Assembly (NCBI RefSeq): GCF_001636295.1
Contig: NZ_CP014209.1
Span: forward strand, 124,001 to 188,000
Length of the DNA: 64,000 nucleotides
Direction: 5' to 3'
Origin: Isoptericola dokdonensis DS-3
GTDB lineage: Bacteria; Actinomycetota; Actinomycetes; Actinomycetales; Cellulomonadaceae
Shown: piece by piece, positions 44,795-54,279 of the stretch
Numbering within the stretch: the first letter of the stretch is position 1
How the letters are laid out: each line of letters starts with the position of its first letter
Position numbers and translations under genes: made by a program
The notes under the pieces: model-generated
The model's database searches: none
What the model saw: the letters and a program-made list of their open reading frames with translations, nothing else
What the model was told of the DNA's origin: nothing

Positions 44795-45373
44795 ATGGAC
44801 GACGGTCGAGCCCCCGGTCGGCTGGCGGTGATCGGCGGACCGATGTTCGCCGGCAAGTCCACCGAGCTCGTGCGGCGGGTGGAGCGCGCCCGCATCGCCG
44901 GGCGCGGCACGCTGGTCGTGGCGCACGACCTGGACGTGCGCAGCGGCGCCGGACGGGTCGCGACCCACTCCGGTCTGGGCGTGGACTCCGTGAGCGTCGC
45001 CGACGCCGCGGCGATCGTCCCGCTGGTGACGGCGGGCCTGACGCTGGTCGCCGTGGACGAGGCGCAGTTCTTCGGACCAGCCCTGGTCGACGTCGTCCAG
45101 GGGCTCGCCGACGACGGGCTGGACGTCGTGGTCGCCGGGCTGACCGTCACCTTCGACGGTCAGCCCTTCGAACCCCTGCCGAGCCTCATGGCGCTGGCGG
45201 AGTCCGTCACGCGGCTCACCGCGGTCTGCGTCGTCTGCGGCCGCGACGCGGCGTACCACGTGCGGCTGGTCCCGGACGACGGCGACCCGAGGGTCGCGAG
45301 CCCGACCCACGTCGGTGGCGCGGAGACCTACGAGGCGCGCTGCCGCGCCCACCGGTCTCCCGGGCGTCAGTAG
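44795..45373 (+). CDS. tdk: Thymidine kinase
   Basis: Salvages thymidine to dTMP. The 192-residue type II TK has Walker A GGPMFAGKSTELVRR, Walker B VDEAQFFGP, the lasso-like region and a zinc site (CVVCG ... CRAH). Many actinobacteria lack tdk, and its place directly after rne is unusual. The ATG at 44795 was chosen over a TTG at 44783. It is convergent with and overlaps the desaturase gene by 7 bp. Confidence 0.92.
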   Translation: MDDGRAPGRLAVIGGPMFAGKSTELVRRVERARIAGRGTLVVAHDLDVRSGAGRVATHSGLGVDSVSVADAAAIVPLVTAGLTLVAVDEAQFFGPALVDVVQGLADDGLDVVVAGLTVTFDGQPFEPLPSLMALAESVTRLTAVCVVCGRDAAYHVRLVPDDGDPRVASPTHVGGAETYEARCRAHRSPGRQ

Positions 45374-46467
45374 CCGCGCAGCTCGCGCCGCATCGGGCAG
45401 TCGAACGGGTCGCGGGCGGCGAGCCCGACCTGGTTGAGGTGCCGCACCACGATCGCGTAGGACGCCAGGAGGCTGGTCTCGGTGTAGGGCACGCCGTGGC
45501 GGGCGCAGTGCTCGCGGACCAGCACCCGGGCGCGGCCGAGGTGGGGGCGCGGCATGCTGGGGAACAGGTGGTGCTCGACCTGGTGGTTGAGGCCGCCCAT
45601 GAGCACGTCCATGAACCAGCCGCCGGTGATGTTGCGGGAGGTGAGGACCTGCTTGGACAGGAAGTCGAGCTTGGTGCCGGGGGCCACGAGGGCCATCCCC
45701 TTGTGGTTGGGCGCGAACGACGCGCCCATGTAGACGCCGAACACGGCGAGCTGCACGCCGAGGAACGCCGCGGCGAGGCCGAGGGGGAAGATCCAGACGA
45801 GCAGGGCGACCCAGGCGGTGAGCCGGGCGGCGATGACGATCAGCTCGCGCCGGCGCGTGCGCGCCGTCGCCGGGTCGCCGGTCAGCAGCGACCGCACGGA
45901 GACGACGTGCAGGTTGAGCCCCTCGAGCGTGAGGAGCGGGAAGAACAGCCAGCCCTGCCGACGGACCAGGTGCCGCATCGGGCCACGGACCTCGGCGGCG
46001 GACTCCTCGGTGAACCGGATCGTGTCCGGCGCGATGTCCGGGTCCTTGCCGACCTGGTTCGGGTTGGCGTGGTGCCGGGAGTGCTTGGTCATCCACCACG
46101 AGTAGCTGATCCCCACGACGGCGTTCGCGAGCCAGCGCCCCACCGCGTCGTTGACGGGCCCGGTCGCGAAGACCTGGCGGTGCGCGGCCTCGTGGGTGAG
46201 GAAAGCGACCTGCGTCAGCAGGATCCCGAGCGCCGCGGCCATGAGCAGCTGGAGCCAGGAGTCGCCGAGCAGGACCATGCCGGTGACGACCCCGCCGATC
46301 CCCGCGGCGATGACGATGCCTGCCGCGAGGTAGTAGCCGTGTGCCCGCCGCAGCAGGCCGGCGTCGCGGACCTCCCGGGAGAGCTGGGCGTAGCTGCCGG
46401 TGTGGCGTGCGCCGGGCTGTTCGGCCGGGGCGGGCGCCTCGAGGGTGGACGTCGTGGAGTGGGGCAT
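45367..46467 (-). CDS. Membrane fatty-acid (acyl-CoA/lipid) desaturase
   Basis: A 366-residue di-iron desaturase. The three histidine boxes are HEAAH, HSRHH and QVEHH (in GGLNHQVEHHLFPSMPRPHL). The last, with Gln and the HLFP ending, is typical of the front-end/linoleoyl-type branch (FADS, DesA-like). Four membrane helices lie in two pairs. It introduces a cis double bond into membrane lipids, probably for fluidity. The ATG at 46467 has GAGGT upstream. A palindromic operator candidate lies 77 bp upstream. Confidence 0.92.
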   Translation of the reverse strand: MPHSTTSTLEAPAPAEQPGARHTGSYAQLSREVRDAGLLRRAHGYYLAAGIVIAAGIGGVVTGMVLLGDSWLQLLMAAALGILLTQVAFLTHEAAHRQVFATGPVNDAVGRWLANAVVGISYSWWMTKHSRHHANPNQVGKDPDIAPDTIRFTEESAAEVRGPMRHLVRRQGWLFFPLLTLEGLNLHVVSVRSLLTGDPATARTRRRELIVIAARLTAWVALLVWIFPLGLAAAFLGVQLAVFGVYMGASFAPNHKGMALVAPGTKLDFLSKQVLTSRNITGGWFMDVLMGGLNHQVEHHLFPSMPRPHLGRARVLVREHCARHGVPYTETSLLASYAIVVRHLNQVGLAARDPFDCPMRRELRGY

Positions 46468-46543
46468 TCGACCTCGCTCGGATGTCGTGTCGACTTCGCA
46501 GTCGCCGTGGTGACCAGGGCGGGGTCGCCCGGTTTCGCCCGAG

Positions 46544-46559
46544 CCTACGGGACCGTAGG
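46544..46559. promoter_or_regulatory. Operator candidate upstream of the desaturase
   Basis: CCTACGGGACCGTAGG is a perfect 7-bp-arm palindrome with a 2-nt centre, in the 168-bp gap between the desaturase and the pcm-like gene. Its place just upstream of the desaturase fits a TetR-type lipid regulator. No such regulator is encoded nearby. Confidence 0.5.
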
Positions 46560-46602
46560 TTGTGGGGCCCACGGGGGGAGGTGAAGGTCTCGCGGAGGTC
46601 GT

Positions 46603-46634
46603 CCGGGGCGGGTGCGCCGGCGCGCCCGCCCCGG
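46603..46634 (-). terminator. Hairpin directly after the pcm-like gene
   Basis: Arms 46603-46616 and 46621-46634 pair over 14 bp with one G-U and a 4-nt loop. It starts 1 nt after the minus-strand stop codon at 46636. It has no U tract. Confidence 0.65.
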
Positions 46635-46635
46635 G

Positions 46636-47220
46636 TCAGTCCTCGACGAGGGGCACGAACCGGTACTCGCCGTGCTCGGTGACCTGCACGGACCCGGCGA
46701 CGTCGCGCGCGACGACCAGCATCGTGCCGCCGACGGGCACCACCATCCGGCCTCCGGGGGCCACCTGGTCGACGAGCGCGCCGGGCAGGACGTCGGGGGA
46801 GGCGGACACCAGCACGCGCGGCCAGCCCCCGGCGCGGGGCGCGCCGAGCACGCCGTGACCGGCAGGGCGCAGCCGCGCCCACGGCACCCCGGCGCGGGCG
46901 ACGTTCGCCGCCCCCCACGCGGCGAGCTCGGGAACCCGCTCGAGGCCGAGCACCGACCCGCCGGGTCCGGTGAGGTGGGCGAGCAGCACGGTGGTCCAGC
47001 CCGAGCCCGCGCCGACGTCCAGCACCGCGGCGCCGGGCGGGACGTCGAGGAGGCGCAGCATGGCGGCGACGGTCGCCGGCTGGGAGCAGGTCTGCCCGTG
47101 GCCGATGGCCAGCGGCCTGTCCTCGGCGGCGTGGCCGCGCTGCGCCCAGGGCAGGAAGCGGCGGCGGTCGACGGCGGCCATCGCGCGGGCGACCTCGTCG
47201 TCGGGCAGGGGTGCGGTCAT
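46636..47220 (-). CDS. Protein-L-isoaspartate O-methyltransferase-like protein
   Basis: A 194-residue SAM-dependent methyltransferase. The family motif appears as AIGHGQTCSQPATVA (usual GQTISQP), and the SAM loop as VLDVGAGSGWTTVLLAHL, followed by VPVGGTMLVV near the end. PCMT repairs isoaspartyl residues in aged proteins. The Cys at the usual Ile position and the short C-terminus leave room for a divergent member. The ATG at 47220 is preferred to 47229 or the much longer reading from 47424. Confidence 0.85.
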   Translation of the reverse strand: MTAPLPDDEVARAMAAVDRRRFLPWAQRGHAAEDRPLAIGHGQTCSQPATVAAMLRLLDVPPGAAVLDVGAGSGWTTVLLAHLTGPGGSVLGLERVPELAAWGAANVARAGVPWARLRPAGHGVLGAPRAGGWPRVLVSASPDVLPGALVDQVAPGGRMVVPVGGTMLVVARDVAGSVQVTEHGEYRFVPLVED

Positions 47221-47307
47221 CCGTCCCATCGTGCGCCGAGGTCCGGGCGCCCGCCGGGCGACGTCCGGGCCGTGCGCCAGATCACGCCCGGGTGCCCGCC
47301 GTCGTGG

Positions 47308-47336
47308 TTGTCCCGGGCGGCGCGGTCGCGTAAAGT
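47308..47336 (+). promoter_or_regulatory. rplU-rpmA promoter TTGTCC-N17-TAAAGT
   Basis: A -35-like TTGTCC at 47308-47313 and -10 TAAAGT at 47331-47336, with 17-nt spacing. The expected leader is about 135 nt. Confidence 0.65.
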
Positions 47337-47354
47337 GTTGCGTCGGCGCGCCCT

Positions 47355-47388
47355 CGGTGCGCCTGTCCCGTGTGCCCTCGGCGCACCG
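47355..47388 (+). promoter_or_regulatory. Hairpin in the rplU leader
   Basis: CGGTGCGCC (47355-47363) pairs exactly with GGCGCACCG (47380-47388). It is within 20 nt of the predicted transcript start and could act as an L21 binding site or attenuator. No known leader class was recognised. Confidence 0.4.
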
Positions 47389-47477
47389 CACTCGACCGCC
47401 GCGGCGGGCCGAGTCCCAGACCAAGCCGGTGACCGACGTCGGGCGAGCACGCCAAGACCAGGAGAGATGAGCACAAC

Positions 47478-47786
47478 ATGGTGTACGCGATCGTCAAGAC
47501 CGGCGGCCGTCAGGAGAAGGTGTCGGTCGGCGACATCGTCGTCATGGACCGCATCCAGGGTGCGGCCGGCGACTCCGTCGAGCTGCCCGCGATCCTGCTC
47601 GTGGACGGGGAGAAGGTGACCACCGACGCGGCCGCGCTCGCGAAGGTGAAGGTCACGGCCGAGATCGTCAAGGACGTGAAGGGCCCGAAGATCTCCATCC
47701 AGAAGTACAAGAACAAGACCGGCTACCGCAAGCGCCAGGGTCACCGCCAGCAGCTGACCCGCCTCAAGGTCACCGGCATCAAGTGA
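47478..47786 (+). CDS. rplU: 50S ribosomal protein L21
   Basis: A 102-residue protein starting [19 protein letters not shown] and ending with the basic [17 protein letters not shown] [21 protein letters not shown] segment. It is normal in length. It is followed by rpmA after 64 bp in the same operon. GGAGAG lies about 12 nt before the ATG. Confidence 0.98.
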   Translation: MVYAIVKTGGRQEKVSVGDIVVMDRIQGAAGDSVELPAILLVDGEKVTTDAAALAKVKVTAEIVKDVKGPKISIQKYKNKTGYRKRQGHRQQLTRLKVTGIK

Positions 47787-47850
47787 TCTCCCGCGGGCCC
47801 CGGCCCGCGTGGTCTCCCATTCTTCGTACCTCCCAGAAAGCAGGCCCGTC

Positions 47851-48108
47851 ATGGCACACAAGAAGGGCGCGAGCTCCTCGCGCAACGGTCGCGACTCGAA
47901 CGCCAAGTCGCTCGGCGTGAAGCGCTACGCCGGCCAGGTCGTCAACGCCGGCGAGATCCTCGTCCGCCAGCGCGGCACCCACTTCCACCCGGGCGAGAAC
48001 GTCGGCCGCGGTGGCGACGACACGCTGTTCGCGCTGCAGGCCGGCTCGGTCGCCTTCGCGACGCGTCGTGGCCGCAAGGTCGTCGACATCGTCACCGTCG
48101 AGGCCTGA
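47851..48108 (+). CDS. rpmA: 50S ribosomal protein L27
   Basis: An 85-residue protein beginning [20 protein letters not shown]. The N-terminal tail reaches the peptidyl-transferase centre. There is no Firmicute-type cleaved extension. It is second gene of the rplU operon and is followed by a strong terminator hairpin. Confidence 0.98.
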   Translation: MAHKKGASSSRNGRDSNAKSLGVKRYAGQVVNAGEILVRQRGTHFHPGENVGRGGDDTLFALQAGSVAFATRRGRKVVDIVTVEA

Positions 48109-48140
48109 GCCTCCGCACGCACTTCCCCCTTCCGGGGGCA

Positions 48141-48174
48141 CGAGGGGCGCACCGTTGCTGCGGTGCGCCCCTCG
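48141..48174 (+). terminator. rplU-rpmA terminator
   Basis: Arms 48141-48154 and 48161-48174 are a perfect 14-bp stem with the 6-nt loop TTGCTG. No U tract follows. It lies 33 nt after the rpmA stop and 38 nt before obg. Confidence 0.8.
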
Positions 48175-48212
48175 CGCTGTTCCCGGTCCGCCGTCCTTGA
48201 GAGGATCAGTCC

Positions 48213-49736
48213 ATGGCCAGCTTCGTCGACCGCGTCGTCCTGCACGCCGCCGGTGGTGACGGCGGGCACGGTGTCGCCTCCATCCGCCGCGAGAAGTTCA
48301 AGCCCCTCGCGGGCCCCGACGGCGGGGACGGCGGGGACGGCGGCAGCGTCGTGCTGGTCGTCGACCCGCAGGCGACCACCCTGCTCGAGTACCACCACTC
48401 GCCGCACCGCCGCGCCCCCAAGGGCGGGCAGGGCATGGGCGACGAGCGGGACGGCGCCAAGGGCGGCGACCTCGTCCTGCGGGTGCCGGACGGCACCGTG
48501 GTCAAGGACCGCGACGGCGAGGTGCTCGCCGACCTCGTGGGCGCCGGTACCCAGTTCGTCGTCGCGCAGGGCGGCCGCGGCGGCCTCGGCAACAAGGCGC
48601 TCGCCTCCCCGAAGCGCAAGGCCCCCGGCTTCGCGCTGCTCGGCGAGCCGGGCGAGGAGCGCGACGTCGTCCTCGAGCTGAAGTCGATCGCGGACGTCGC
48701 GCTCGTCGGGTTCCCCAGCGCGGGCAAGTCCTCGCTGATCGCCACGGTGTCCGCGGCGCGGCCCAAGATCGCCGACTACCCGTTCACCACGCTCGTGCCG
48801 AACCTCGGCGTCGTGCAGGCGGGCGACACCCGCTACACGATCGCCGACGTGCCGGGTCTCATCCCGGGCGCCAGCGAGGGCCGCGGGCTCGGGCTGGAGT
48901 TCCTGCGCCACATCGAGCGGACCGCCGTGCTGGTGCACGTGCTGGACTGCGCCACGCTGGAGCCGGGCCGGGACCCGCTGAGCGACCTCGACGCGCTCGA
49001 GGCCGAGCTCGCCGCCTACTCCGGCGACCTCGGGATCTCCGGCGGTCGCGTGCCGCTCACGGAGCGGCCCCGCCTGGTCGTGCTGAACAAGATCGACGTG
49101 CCCGAGGCGCGCGAGCTCGCCGAGCTGGTGCGCCCCGACCTCGAGGCGCGCGGGCTGAGGGTCTTCGAGATCTCGACCGCGTCGCACGAGGGCCTGCGGC
49201 CGCTGACGTTCGCGCTGGCCGAGCTGGTCGAGCAGGCGCGCGCCGCGGCGCCCGCGCCCGAGCCGGCCCGCGTCGTGCTGCGACCGCGCGCCGTCGACGA
49301 CTCCGGGTTCACCGTCGAGCGCCGCACCGACGGCTCCACCGGCGACGTGTACTTCCTCGTGCAGGGCGCCAAGCCGCGGCGCTGGGTCCGTCAGACCGAC
49401 TTCAACAACGACGAGGCCGTCGGCTTCCTCGCCGACCGGCTCGCGAAGCTCGGCGTCGAGGACCGCCTGCTCAAGACCGGCGCGGTGGCAGGTGACGAGG
49501 TGCGCATCGGCACCGAGACCGACGCCGTGGTGTTCGACTGGGAGCCGACGATGGCCGCCGGCGTCGAGCTGCTCGGTGCGCGCGGCACCGACCTGCGCCT
49601 GGAGGAGACCGCTCGTCCGACCCGCGGGGAGAAGCGCAAGGAGTACACCGAGCGCATGGACGCCAAGACGGCCGCGCGCGAGGAGCTCTGGACCGAGCGC
49701 AGCGCCGGTCACTGGGCGGACCCCTCCGACGACTGA
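48213..49736 (+). CDS. obgE: GTPase Obg/CgtA
   Basis: A 507-residue essential GTPase acting in 50S assembly and growth control. It has the glycine-rich Obg fold (about 1-158), the G domain (G1 [20 protein letters not shown]2 [12 protein letters not shown]3 [17 protein letters not shown]4 NKID) and the C-terminal OCT domain, with a basic/acidic tail typical of actinobacteria. GAGAGGA lies before the ATG. Confidence 0.97.
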   Translation: MASFVDRVVLHAAGGDGGHGVASIRREKFKPLAGPDGGDGGDGGSVVLVVDPQATTLLEYHHSPHRRAPKGGQGMGDERDGAKGGDLVLRVPDGTVVKDRDGEVLADLVGAGTQFVVAQGGRGGLGNKALASPKRKAPGFALLGEPGEERDVVLELKSIADVALVGFPSAGKSSLIATVSAARPKIADYPFTTLVPNLGVVQAGDTRYTIADVPGLIPGASEGRGLGLEFLRHIERTAVLVHVLDCATLEPGRDPLSDLDALEAELAAYSGDLGISGGRVPLTERPRLVVLNKIDVPEARELAELVRPDLEARGLRVFEISTASHEGLRPLTFALAELVEQARAAAPAPEPARVVLRPRAVDDSGFTVERRTDGSTGDVYFLVQGAKPRRWVRQTDFNNDEAVGFLADRLAKLGVEDRLLKTGAVAGDEVRIGTETDAVVFDWEPTMAAGVELLGARGTDLRLEETARPTRGEKRKEYTERMDAKTAAREELWTERSAGHWADPSDD

Positions 49737-49761
49737 CCCGCCGACCGGCGATGATGGGCAC

Positions 49762-50913
49762 GTGAACACCTCGCCCCGCTCCGTCCTGCCCGCCGCGCGC
49801 CGCGTCGTCGTCAAGATCGGTTCCTCGTCGCTGACGCGACCGGACGGGCACCTGGACGTCGTGGCGCTGCGGGCGCTCGTGGACGTGCTGGCGGAGCGCC
49901 GCCGCGCGGGTGGCGAGGTCGTGCTCGTCACCTCCGGCGCGGTCGCCGCCGGGATCGGCCCCGCGGGCCTCGTCTCGCGGCCCAAGGACCTCGCCACCGT
50001 CCAGGCCTGCGCGATGCTCGGGCAGGGCCAGCTCGTCGCCCGGTACACCGAGGCGTTCGCCGAGCACGGCATCGGGGTCGGGCAGGCGCTGCTCACCGCG
50101 GAGGACACCGTGCGCCGGGCGCGCTACCGCAACGCGCAGCGCTCCCTGGACAAGCTCCTCGCGCTCGGCGTCGTGCCGGTCGTCAACGAGAACGACGCCG
50201 TGACGGTCGACGAGCTCCGGTTCGGCGACAACGACCGGCTCGCCGCCCTCGTCTCGCACCTCGTGCGCGCCGACGCGATGGTGCTGCTCACCGACGTCGA
50301 CGGCCTGCACGACGCCCCGCCCAGCCGCCCCGGCGCGCGGCGCATCCCGCTCGTGACGGACCTCGCGGACGTCGCCGGGGTCGAGGTCACCGCCCGGGGC
50401 AGCTCGGTGGGCACGGGCGGCATGGTGACCAAGCTGGAGTCGGTGCGCATCGCGACCTCCGCCGGCGTCCCGGTGGTGCTCACCGCGGCGCGGAACGTGC
50501 GGGCCGCGCTGGCGGGCGAGGACGTCGGCACCTTCTTCACGGCGCAGGGCCGCACGACGGCACGCCGGCTGTGGATCGCGCACGCGGCCCGCACCGAGGG
50601 GCGCCTGCACCTCGACGACGGCGCGACGCGGGCGGTGCTCGGCGGGCGCGCCTCGCTGCTGCCCGCCGGGATCACGCGCGTGGAGGGCTCGTTCGACGCG
50701 GGGGACCCCGTCGAGCTCGTCGCGCCGGACGGGGGCGTGGTCGCCCGCGGCCTGGTCGCCTACGACGCCACCGAGCTGCCGGGGCTGCTGGGCCGGTCCA
50801 CGTTCGACCTGCGCGACGACCTGGGGGAGGGCTACGACCGCGAGGTGATCCACCGCGACGACCTGGTGCTCGACGGACGGACGGGCCTGTCGTCGTCCGC
50901 CTCGGCGTCGTAG
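49762..50913 (+). CDS. proB: Glutamate 5-kinase
   Basis: First step of proline synthesis. The 383-residue enzyme has an amino-acid kinase domain ([54 protein letters not shown]) and a C-terminal PUA domain (about 285-370). It is feedback-inhibited by proline in the family. GTG start with a GATGAT -10-like box 12 nt upstream. It is followed by proA after 11 bp. Confidence 0.97.
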   Translation: MNTSPRSVLPAARRVVVKIGSSSLTRPDGHLDVVALRALVDVLAERRRAGGEVVLVTSGAVAAGIGPAGLVSRPKDLATVQACAMLGQGQLVARYTEAFAEHGIGVGQALLTAEDTVRRARYRNAQRSLDKLLALGVVPVVNENDAVTVDELRFGDNDRLAALVSHLVRADAMVLLTDVDGLHDAPPSRPGARRIPLVTDLADVAGVEVTARGSSVGTGGMVTKLESVRIATSAGVPVVLTAARNVRAALAGEDVGTFFTAQGRTTARRLWIAHAARTEGRLHLDDGATRAVLGGRASLLPAGITRVEGSFDAGDPVELVAPDGGVVARGLVAYDATELPGLLGRSTFDLRDDLGEGYDREVIHRDDLVLDGRTGLSSSASAS

Positions 50914-50916
50914 TGT
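50911..50916 (+). promoter_or_regulatory. Possible -10 TAGTGT for proA (leaderless)
   Basis: TAGTGT overlaps the proB stop codon and starts 14 nt before the proA ATG, suggesting an internal promoter. Confidence 0.4.
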
Positions 50917-50924
50917 TGGCGTCC

Positions 50925-52256
50925 ATGACCACCACGACGTCCGAGTCCCAGCCCGCCGCGACGCACGACGGCGGGCGACCGGGGCCGGAGCCGGACGTCG
51001 AGACCGCCGTGCGCGACGTGGCCCGCCGCGCGCAGGTCGCCTCGCGCGTGCTGGCGACGGCCACCCGGGCGACGAAGGACGCGGCCCTGCACGCGCTGGC
51101 CGACGCGCTGGTGGCGTCGTCCGGCGAGATCGTCGAGGCCAACGCGGTCGACCTGGAGCGCGGTCGCACGAGCGGCATGAGCGAGGGTCTGCTGGACCGC
51201 CTGGCGCTCACCGACGCGCGGGTCGCGGCGATCGCCGACGCCCTGCGCTCGCTCGCCGCCCTGCCCGACCCGGTGGGCGAGGTCGTGCGCGGCCAGACGC
51301 TGCCCAACGGGCTGCGCGTCCGCCAGCTGCGCGTCCCGATGGGCGTGGTCGGCATGATCTACGAGGCGCGGCCCAACGTGACGGTCGACGCCGCCGGGCT
51401 CGCGCTGAAGTCCGGCAACGCGGTGATCCTGCGCGGCGGCAGCGCCGCGGCATCGTCGAACACGGTGATCGTCGAGGTGATGCGCCGCGCGCTGACCGAC
51501 CTCGGCCTGCCCGCCGACCTCGTGCAGTCCATCGACGGGCACGGTCGCGCCGGGGGCGTCGCCCTCATGCGTGCCCGCGGGCTCGTCGACCTGCTCGTCC
51601 CGCGCGGGGGCGCCGACCTCATCCGCACGGTCGTGGAGCAGTCCACGGTGCCCGTCATCGAGACCGGCACCGGCAACGTGCACGTCTACGTCGACGCCAC
51701 GGCCGACGTCGCCACCGCCGTCGAGATCGTCATGAACGCCAAGACGCAGCGGGTGGGCGTGTGCAACGCCGCCGAGACCCTGCTCGTGCACCGCGACGCG
51801 GCCGACGCCTTCCTCCCGGCGGCGCTGGCCGCGCTCGGCGGGGCGGGGGTCACGCTGCACGGCGACGCCTCGACGGTCGCGCGGGCGCCCGAGAGCGTCG
51901 AGGTGGTCCCGGCGACCGACGACGACTGGGCGACCGAGTACCTCGCCCTCGAGCTCGCGGTGCGGGTCGTGGACTCGCTCGACGAGGCCGTGGCGCACAT
52001 CCGCACCTGGAGCTCGGGTCACACCGAGGCGATCGTCACGCGGGACCTCGGCTCGGCCGACCGGTTCGTGGCGGAGGTGGACTCGGCGGCGGTGATGGTC
52101 AACGCCTCGACGCGGTTCACCGACGGCGGCGAGCTCGGCCTGGGCGCGGAGATCGGGATCTCCACCCAGAAGCTGCACGCCCGCGGGCCCATGGGCCTGG
52201 CGGAGCTCACCACCACCAAGTGGGTCGTGCACGGCGACGGGCACGTGCGGCCCTGA
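50925..52256 (+). CDS. proA: Gamma-glutamyl phosphate reductase
   Basis: Second step of proline synthesis, NADPH-dependent. The 443-residue aldehyde-dehydrogenase-fold enzyme has [39 protein letters not shown] and the catalytic cysteine in [12 protein letters not shown], ending near [20 protein letters not shown] 25-residue disordered N-terminal extension precedes the core. It shares the operon with proB. Confidence 0.97.
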   Translation: MTTTTSESQPAATHDGGRPGPEPDVETAVRDVARRAQVASRVLATATRATKDAALHALADALVASSGEIVEANAVDLERGRTSGMSEGLLDRLALTDARVAAIADALRSLAALPDPVGEVVRGQTLPNGLRVRQLRVPMGVVGMIYEARPNVTVDAAGLALKSGNAVILRGGSAAASSNTVIVEVMRRALTDLGLPADLVQSIDGHGRAGGVALMRARGLVDLLVPRGGADLIRTVVEQSTVPVIETGTGNVHVYVDATADVATAVEIVMNAKTQRVGVCNAAETLLVHRDAADAFLPAALAALGGAGVTLHGDASTVARAPESVEVVPATDDDWATEYLALELAVRVVDSLDEAVAHIRTWSSGHTEAIVTRDLGSADRFVAEVDSAAVMVNASTRFTDGGELGLGAEIGISTQKLHARGPMGLAELTTTKWVVHGDGHVRP

Positions 52257-52314
52257 CACGGTGCCGTGAGAGACTGTCCACCGTTCTGAACCAGACACCC
52301 CGAAGGAGTCCCCC

Positions 52315-52464
52315 GTGGTGCACACCGCAGTCCTGGTCGCCGAGGAAGCCGCCGAGCACGCGTCGGCCATCAGCCCCCTCCTGCTCGGGGTGCTCGCCTT
52401 CGGAGGCTTCGTCGTCGCGCTGCTCGCGACGTACGCCTTCCGCCACGCGAACAACAAGCACTGA
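52315..52464 (+). CDS. Small single-pass membrane protein, 49 residues
   Basis: A short ORF between proA and nadD: an N-terminus with acidic residues ([12 protein letters not shown]), one hydrophobic helix ([24 protein letters not shown]) and the basic C-terminal RHANNKH. AAGGAG lies 6 nt before the GTG, the best ribosome site in the area. A peptide of this design occupies the same place in many actinobacteria, so it is probably real. It precedes nadD by 17 bp. Function unknown. Confidence 0.78.
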   Translation: MVHTAVLVAEEAAEHASAISPLLLGVLAFGGFVVALLATYAFRHANNKH

Positions 52465-52481
52465 CCACCCCCGGGGGTCCC

Positions 52482-53087
52482 GTGAACGACCAGCGTCGTC
52501 CCCGCGTCGGGGTCATGGGGGGGACGTTCGACCCCGTCCACCACGGGCACCTGGTGGCGGCGAGCGAGGCCGCCGCGCTGCTCGAGCTGGACGAGGTCGT
52601 CTTCGTCCCGACCGGCAAGCCGAGCTTCAAGCAGTCCACCCGCGTCTCCCCGGCCGAGCACCGGTACCTCATGACGGTGATCGCCACGGCGTCGAACCCG
52701 CGGTTCACCGTCAGTCGCGTGGACATCGACCGCCCCGGGCTCACGTACACGGTGGACACGCTGCGCGACCTGCGCGCCGAGCGGCCGGACGCCGACCTGT
52801 ACTTCATCACCGGTGCGGACGCCATCGCCCAGCTCCTCGGCTGGAAGGACTCCGCCGAGCTCTGGCAGATGGCGCACTTCGTGGCGGTGACGCGGCCGGG
52901 CCACCAGCTCACCGTCGACGGGCTCCCGCCCGGTGCGGTGACGACGCTGGAGGTCCCGGCCCTCGCCATCTCCTCCACCGACTGCCGCCGCCGCGCGGCC
53001 GCCGGTGAACCTGTCTGGTACCTGGTCCCCGACGGCGTCGTCCAGTACATCGCCAAGCACGGTCTGTATCGAGGTCTTGATGAGTGA
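52482..53087 (+). CDS. nadD: Nicotinate-nucleotide adenylyltransferase
   Basis: Adenylates nicotinate mononucleotide in NAD synthesis. The 201-residue protein has the nucleotidyltransferase motif [15 protein letters not shown] and the C-terminal [24 protein letters not shown] (usual ISSTxIR). GTG start. Its 3' end overlaps the SPFx protein gene by 8 nt. Confidence 0.96.
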   Translation: MNDQRRPRVGVMGGTFDPVHHGHLVAASEAAALLELDEVVFVPTGKPSFKQSTRVSPAEHRYLMTVIATASNPRFTVSRVDIDRPGLTYTVDTLRDLRAERPDADLYFITGADAIAQLLGWKDSAELWQMAHFVAVTRPGHQLTVDGLPPGAVTTLEVPALAISSTDCRRRAAAGEPVWYLVPDGVVQYIAKHGLYRGLDE

Positions 53088-54279
53088 CAACAGTTCCCGG
53101 CCCCTGACCCGGCGGGAGATCCGCGAGCGCGAGCGCGCCGCGGCCGAGGCCGCCGCTGCCCAGGCGTCGCCCGCCCCGGCACCCGCGCCGGTCCCCGGCG
53201 CCGGTCCGGCGGCCTTCGGCGGCCCGACGTACGCGTCGGCGCCCGACCCGCGGTCCGCCCCGCCGCCGCCGTCGCGCCGGTCGTTGCGGGAGCAGTCGGC
53301 CGCGTCCGCGCCGCAGGCGCCGACCGTCCGGCCGCCGTCCGCGTCGGGCGGCATGCGCAGCGTCGACCAGACGGGTCGCCTCACGCCGGTGCAGGCCCCG
53401 ACCGGCGACGACGGGCCGCGCACCGTCTCTCCTTCGACGGCCACCGACCGCCCGTCCGGCCCCCCGGCCGGCGGTCCGTCCGCCGGCCCGGCGACGCCCG
53501 GTGCCGCACCGCCGCGCCGGACGAGCACGCGCGCCTCCGCCGCACAGCCGTCGTCACCGTTCGGCACGCCGCCGGGTGCGGGGTCGCAGGACTCGCCGCC
53601 GGCCCCTCCGTCCCCGTCGGCCCCGGCGTCGCCGTTCGCGGGGCTGTCCGGGGCGCCGTCGTCGGAACCGCCGGCGCCGTCCCCCTTCGGGTCGTCGTCG
53701 TCCGGCACGGGCACCCGCTCGCCGTTCGGGCAGACGTCCGCGGGGGAGTCCGCCGGGTCGGCACCCGCCGCGAGCCCGTTCGGGGAGGCCCCCGGCCGAC
53801 GGTCGGCGTTCGGCGCGACCCCCGCGACGTCCGGGTCGGGGAGCCCCGCACCGAGCCCCTTCCCGACGTCTGCCCCGGCCGAGCGTCCCGCGCCGTCGGC
53901 GTGGCCGCCCGCCACGTCGTCGTCCCCGTTCGCCGAGCAGCCCACCACGGTGTCGCCCGGCCTGCCGTGGGGCGGCCCGGCGGCGGCGTCGGAGCCTCCC
54001 GCGTCGGTCCCGCCGCCCGCCGGCGCGCCGGAGTCCCCGTTCGGGGCGTTCGGTGCCGGGCCGGTCGGCGCGCCCGACGAGGCGGTGCACGACGACGACG
54101 ACGAGGACTGGGACGAGGCCGAGCCGTCGTACACCTGGCTGCACTACATCATCCTGGTCGTGCTGGCGTTCGTGCTGGGTCTCCTGCTGTGGAACCTGGT
54201 GCTGGCGCAGGGCGACGAGGGCTTCGAGACCGAGCAGGCGTCCGTGGGGACGACCGTCGGGGAACAGGACGGACGATGA
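53080..54279 (+). CDS. Pro/Ser-rich SPFx-repeat protein with a C-terminal membrane anchor
   Basis: A 399-residue protein of unknown function between nadD and rsfS. A charged N-terminal motif ([19 protein letters not shown]) leads into about 300 residues of low-complexity Pro/Ser/Ala/Gly sequence, with at least eight scattered SPF(G/A/P) tripeptide motifs. An acidic patch ([13 protein letters not shown]) comes just before a single helix at about 352-377 ([20 protein letters not shown]), then a short tail. With no signal peptide it is likely tail-anchored, with most of it in the cytoplasm. The ATG overlaps nadD by 8 nt; the stop overlaps rsfS by 4 nt. Confidence 0.8.
   Translation: MSDNSSRPLTRREIRERERAAAEAAAAQASPAPAPAPVPGAGPAAFGGPTYASAPDPRSAPPPPSRRSLREQSAASAPQAPTVRPPSASGGMRSVDQTGRLTPVQAPTGDDGPRTVSPSTATDRPSGPPAGGPSAGPATPGAAPPRRTSTRASAAQPSSPFGTPPGAGSQDSPPAPPSPSAPASPFAGLSGAPSSEPPAPSPFGSSSSGTGTRSPFGQTSAGESAGSAPAASPFGEAPGRRSAFGATPATSGSGSPAPSPFPTSAPAERPAPSAWPPATSSSPFAEQPTTVSPGLPWGGPAAASEPPASVPPPAGAPESPFGAFGAGPVGAPDEAVHDDDDEDWDEAEPSYTWLHYIILVVLAFVLGLLLWNLVLAQGDEGFETEQASVGTTVGEQDGR

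Noticed and set aside
44783..44795. TTG start for tdk at 44783
   Set aside because: The ATG at 44795 gives the normal family length and N-terminus; the TTG adds only four residues and lacks a ribosome site.
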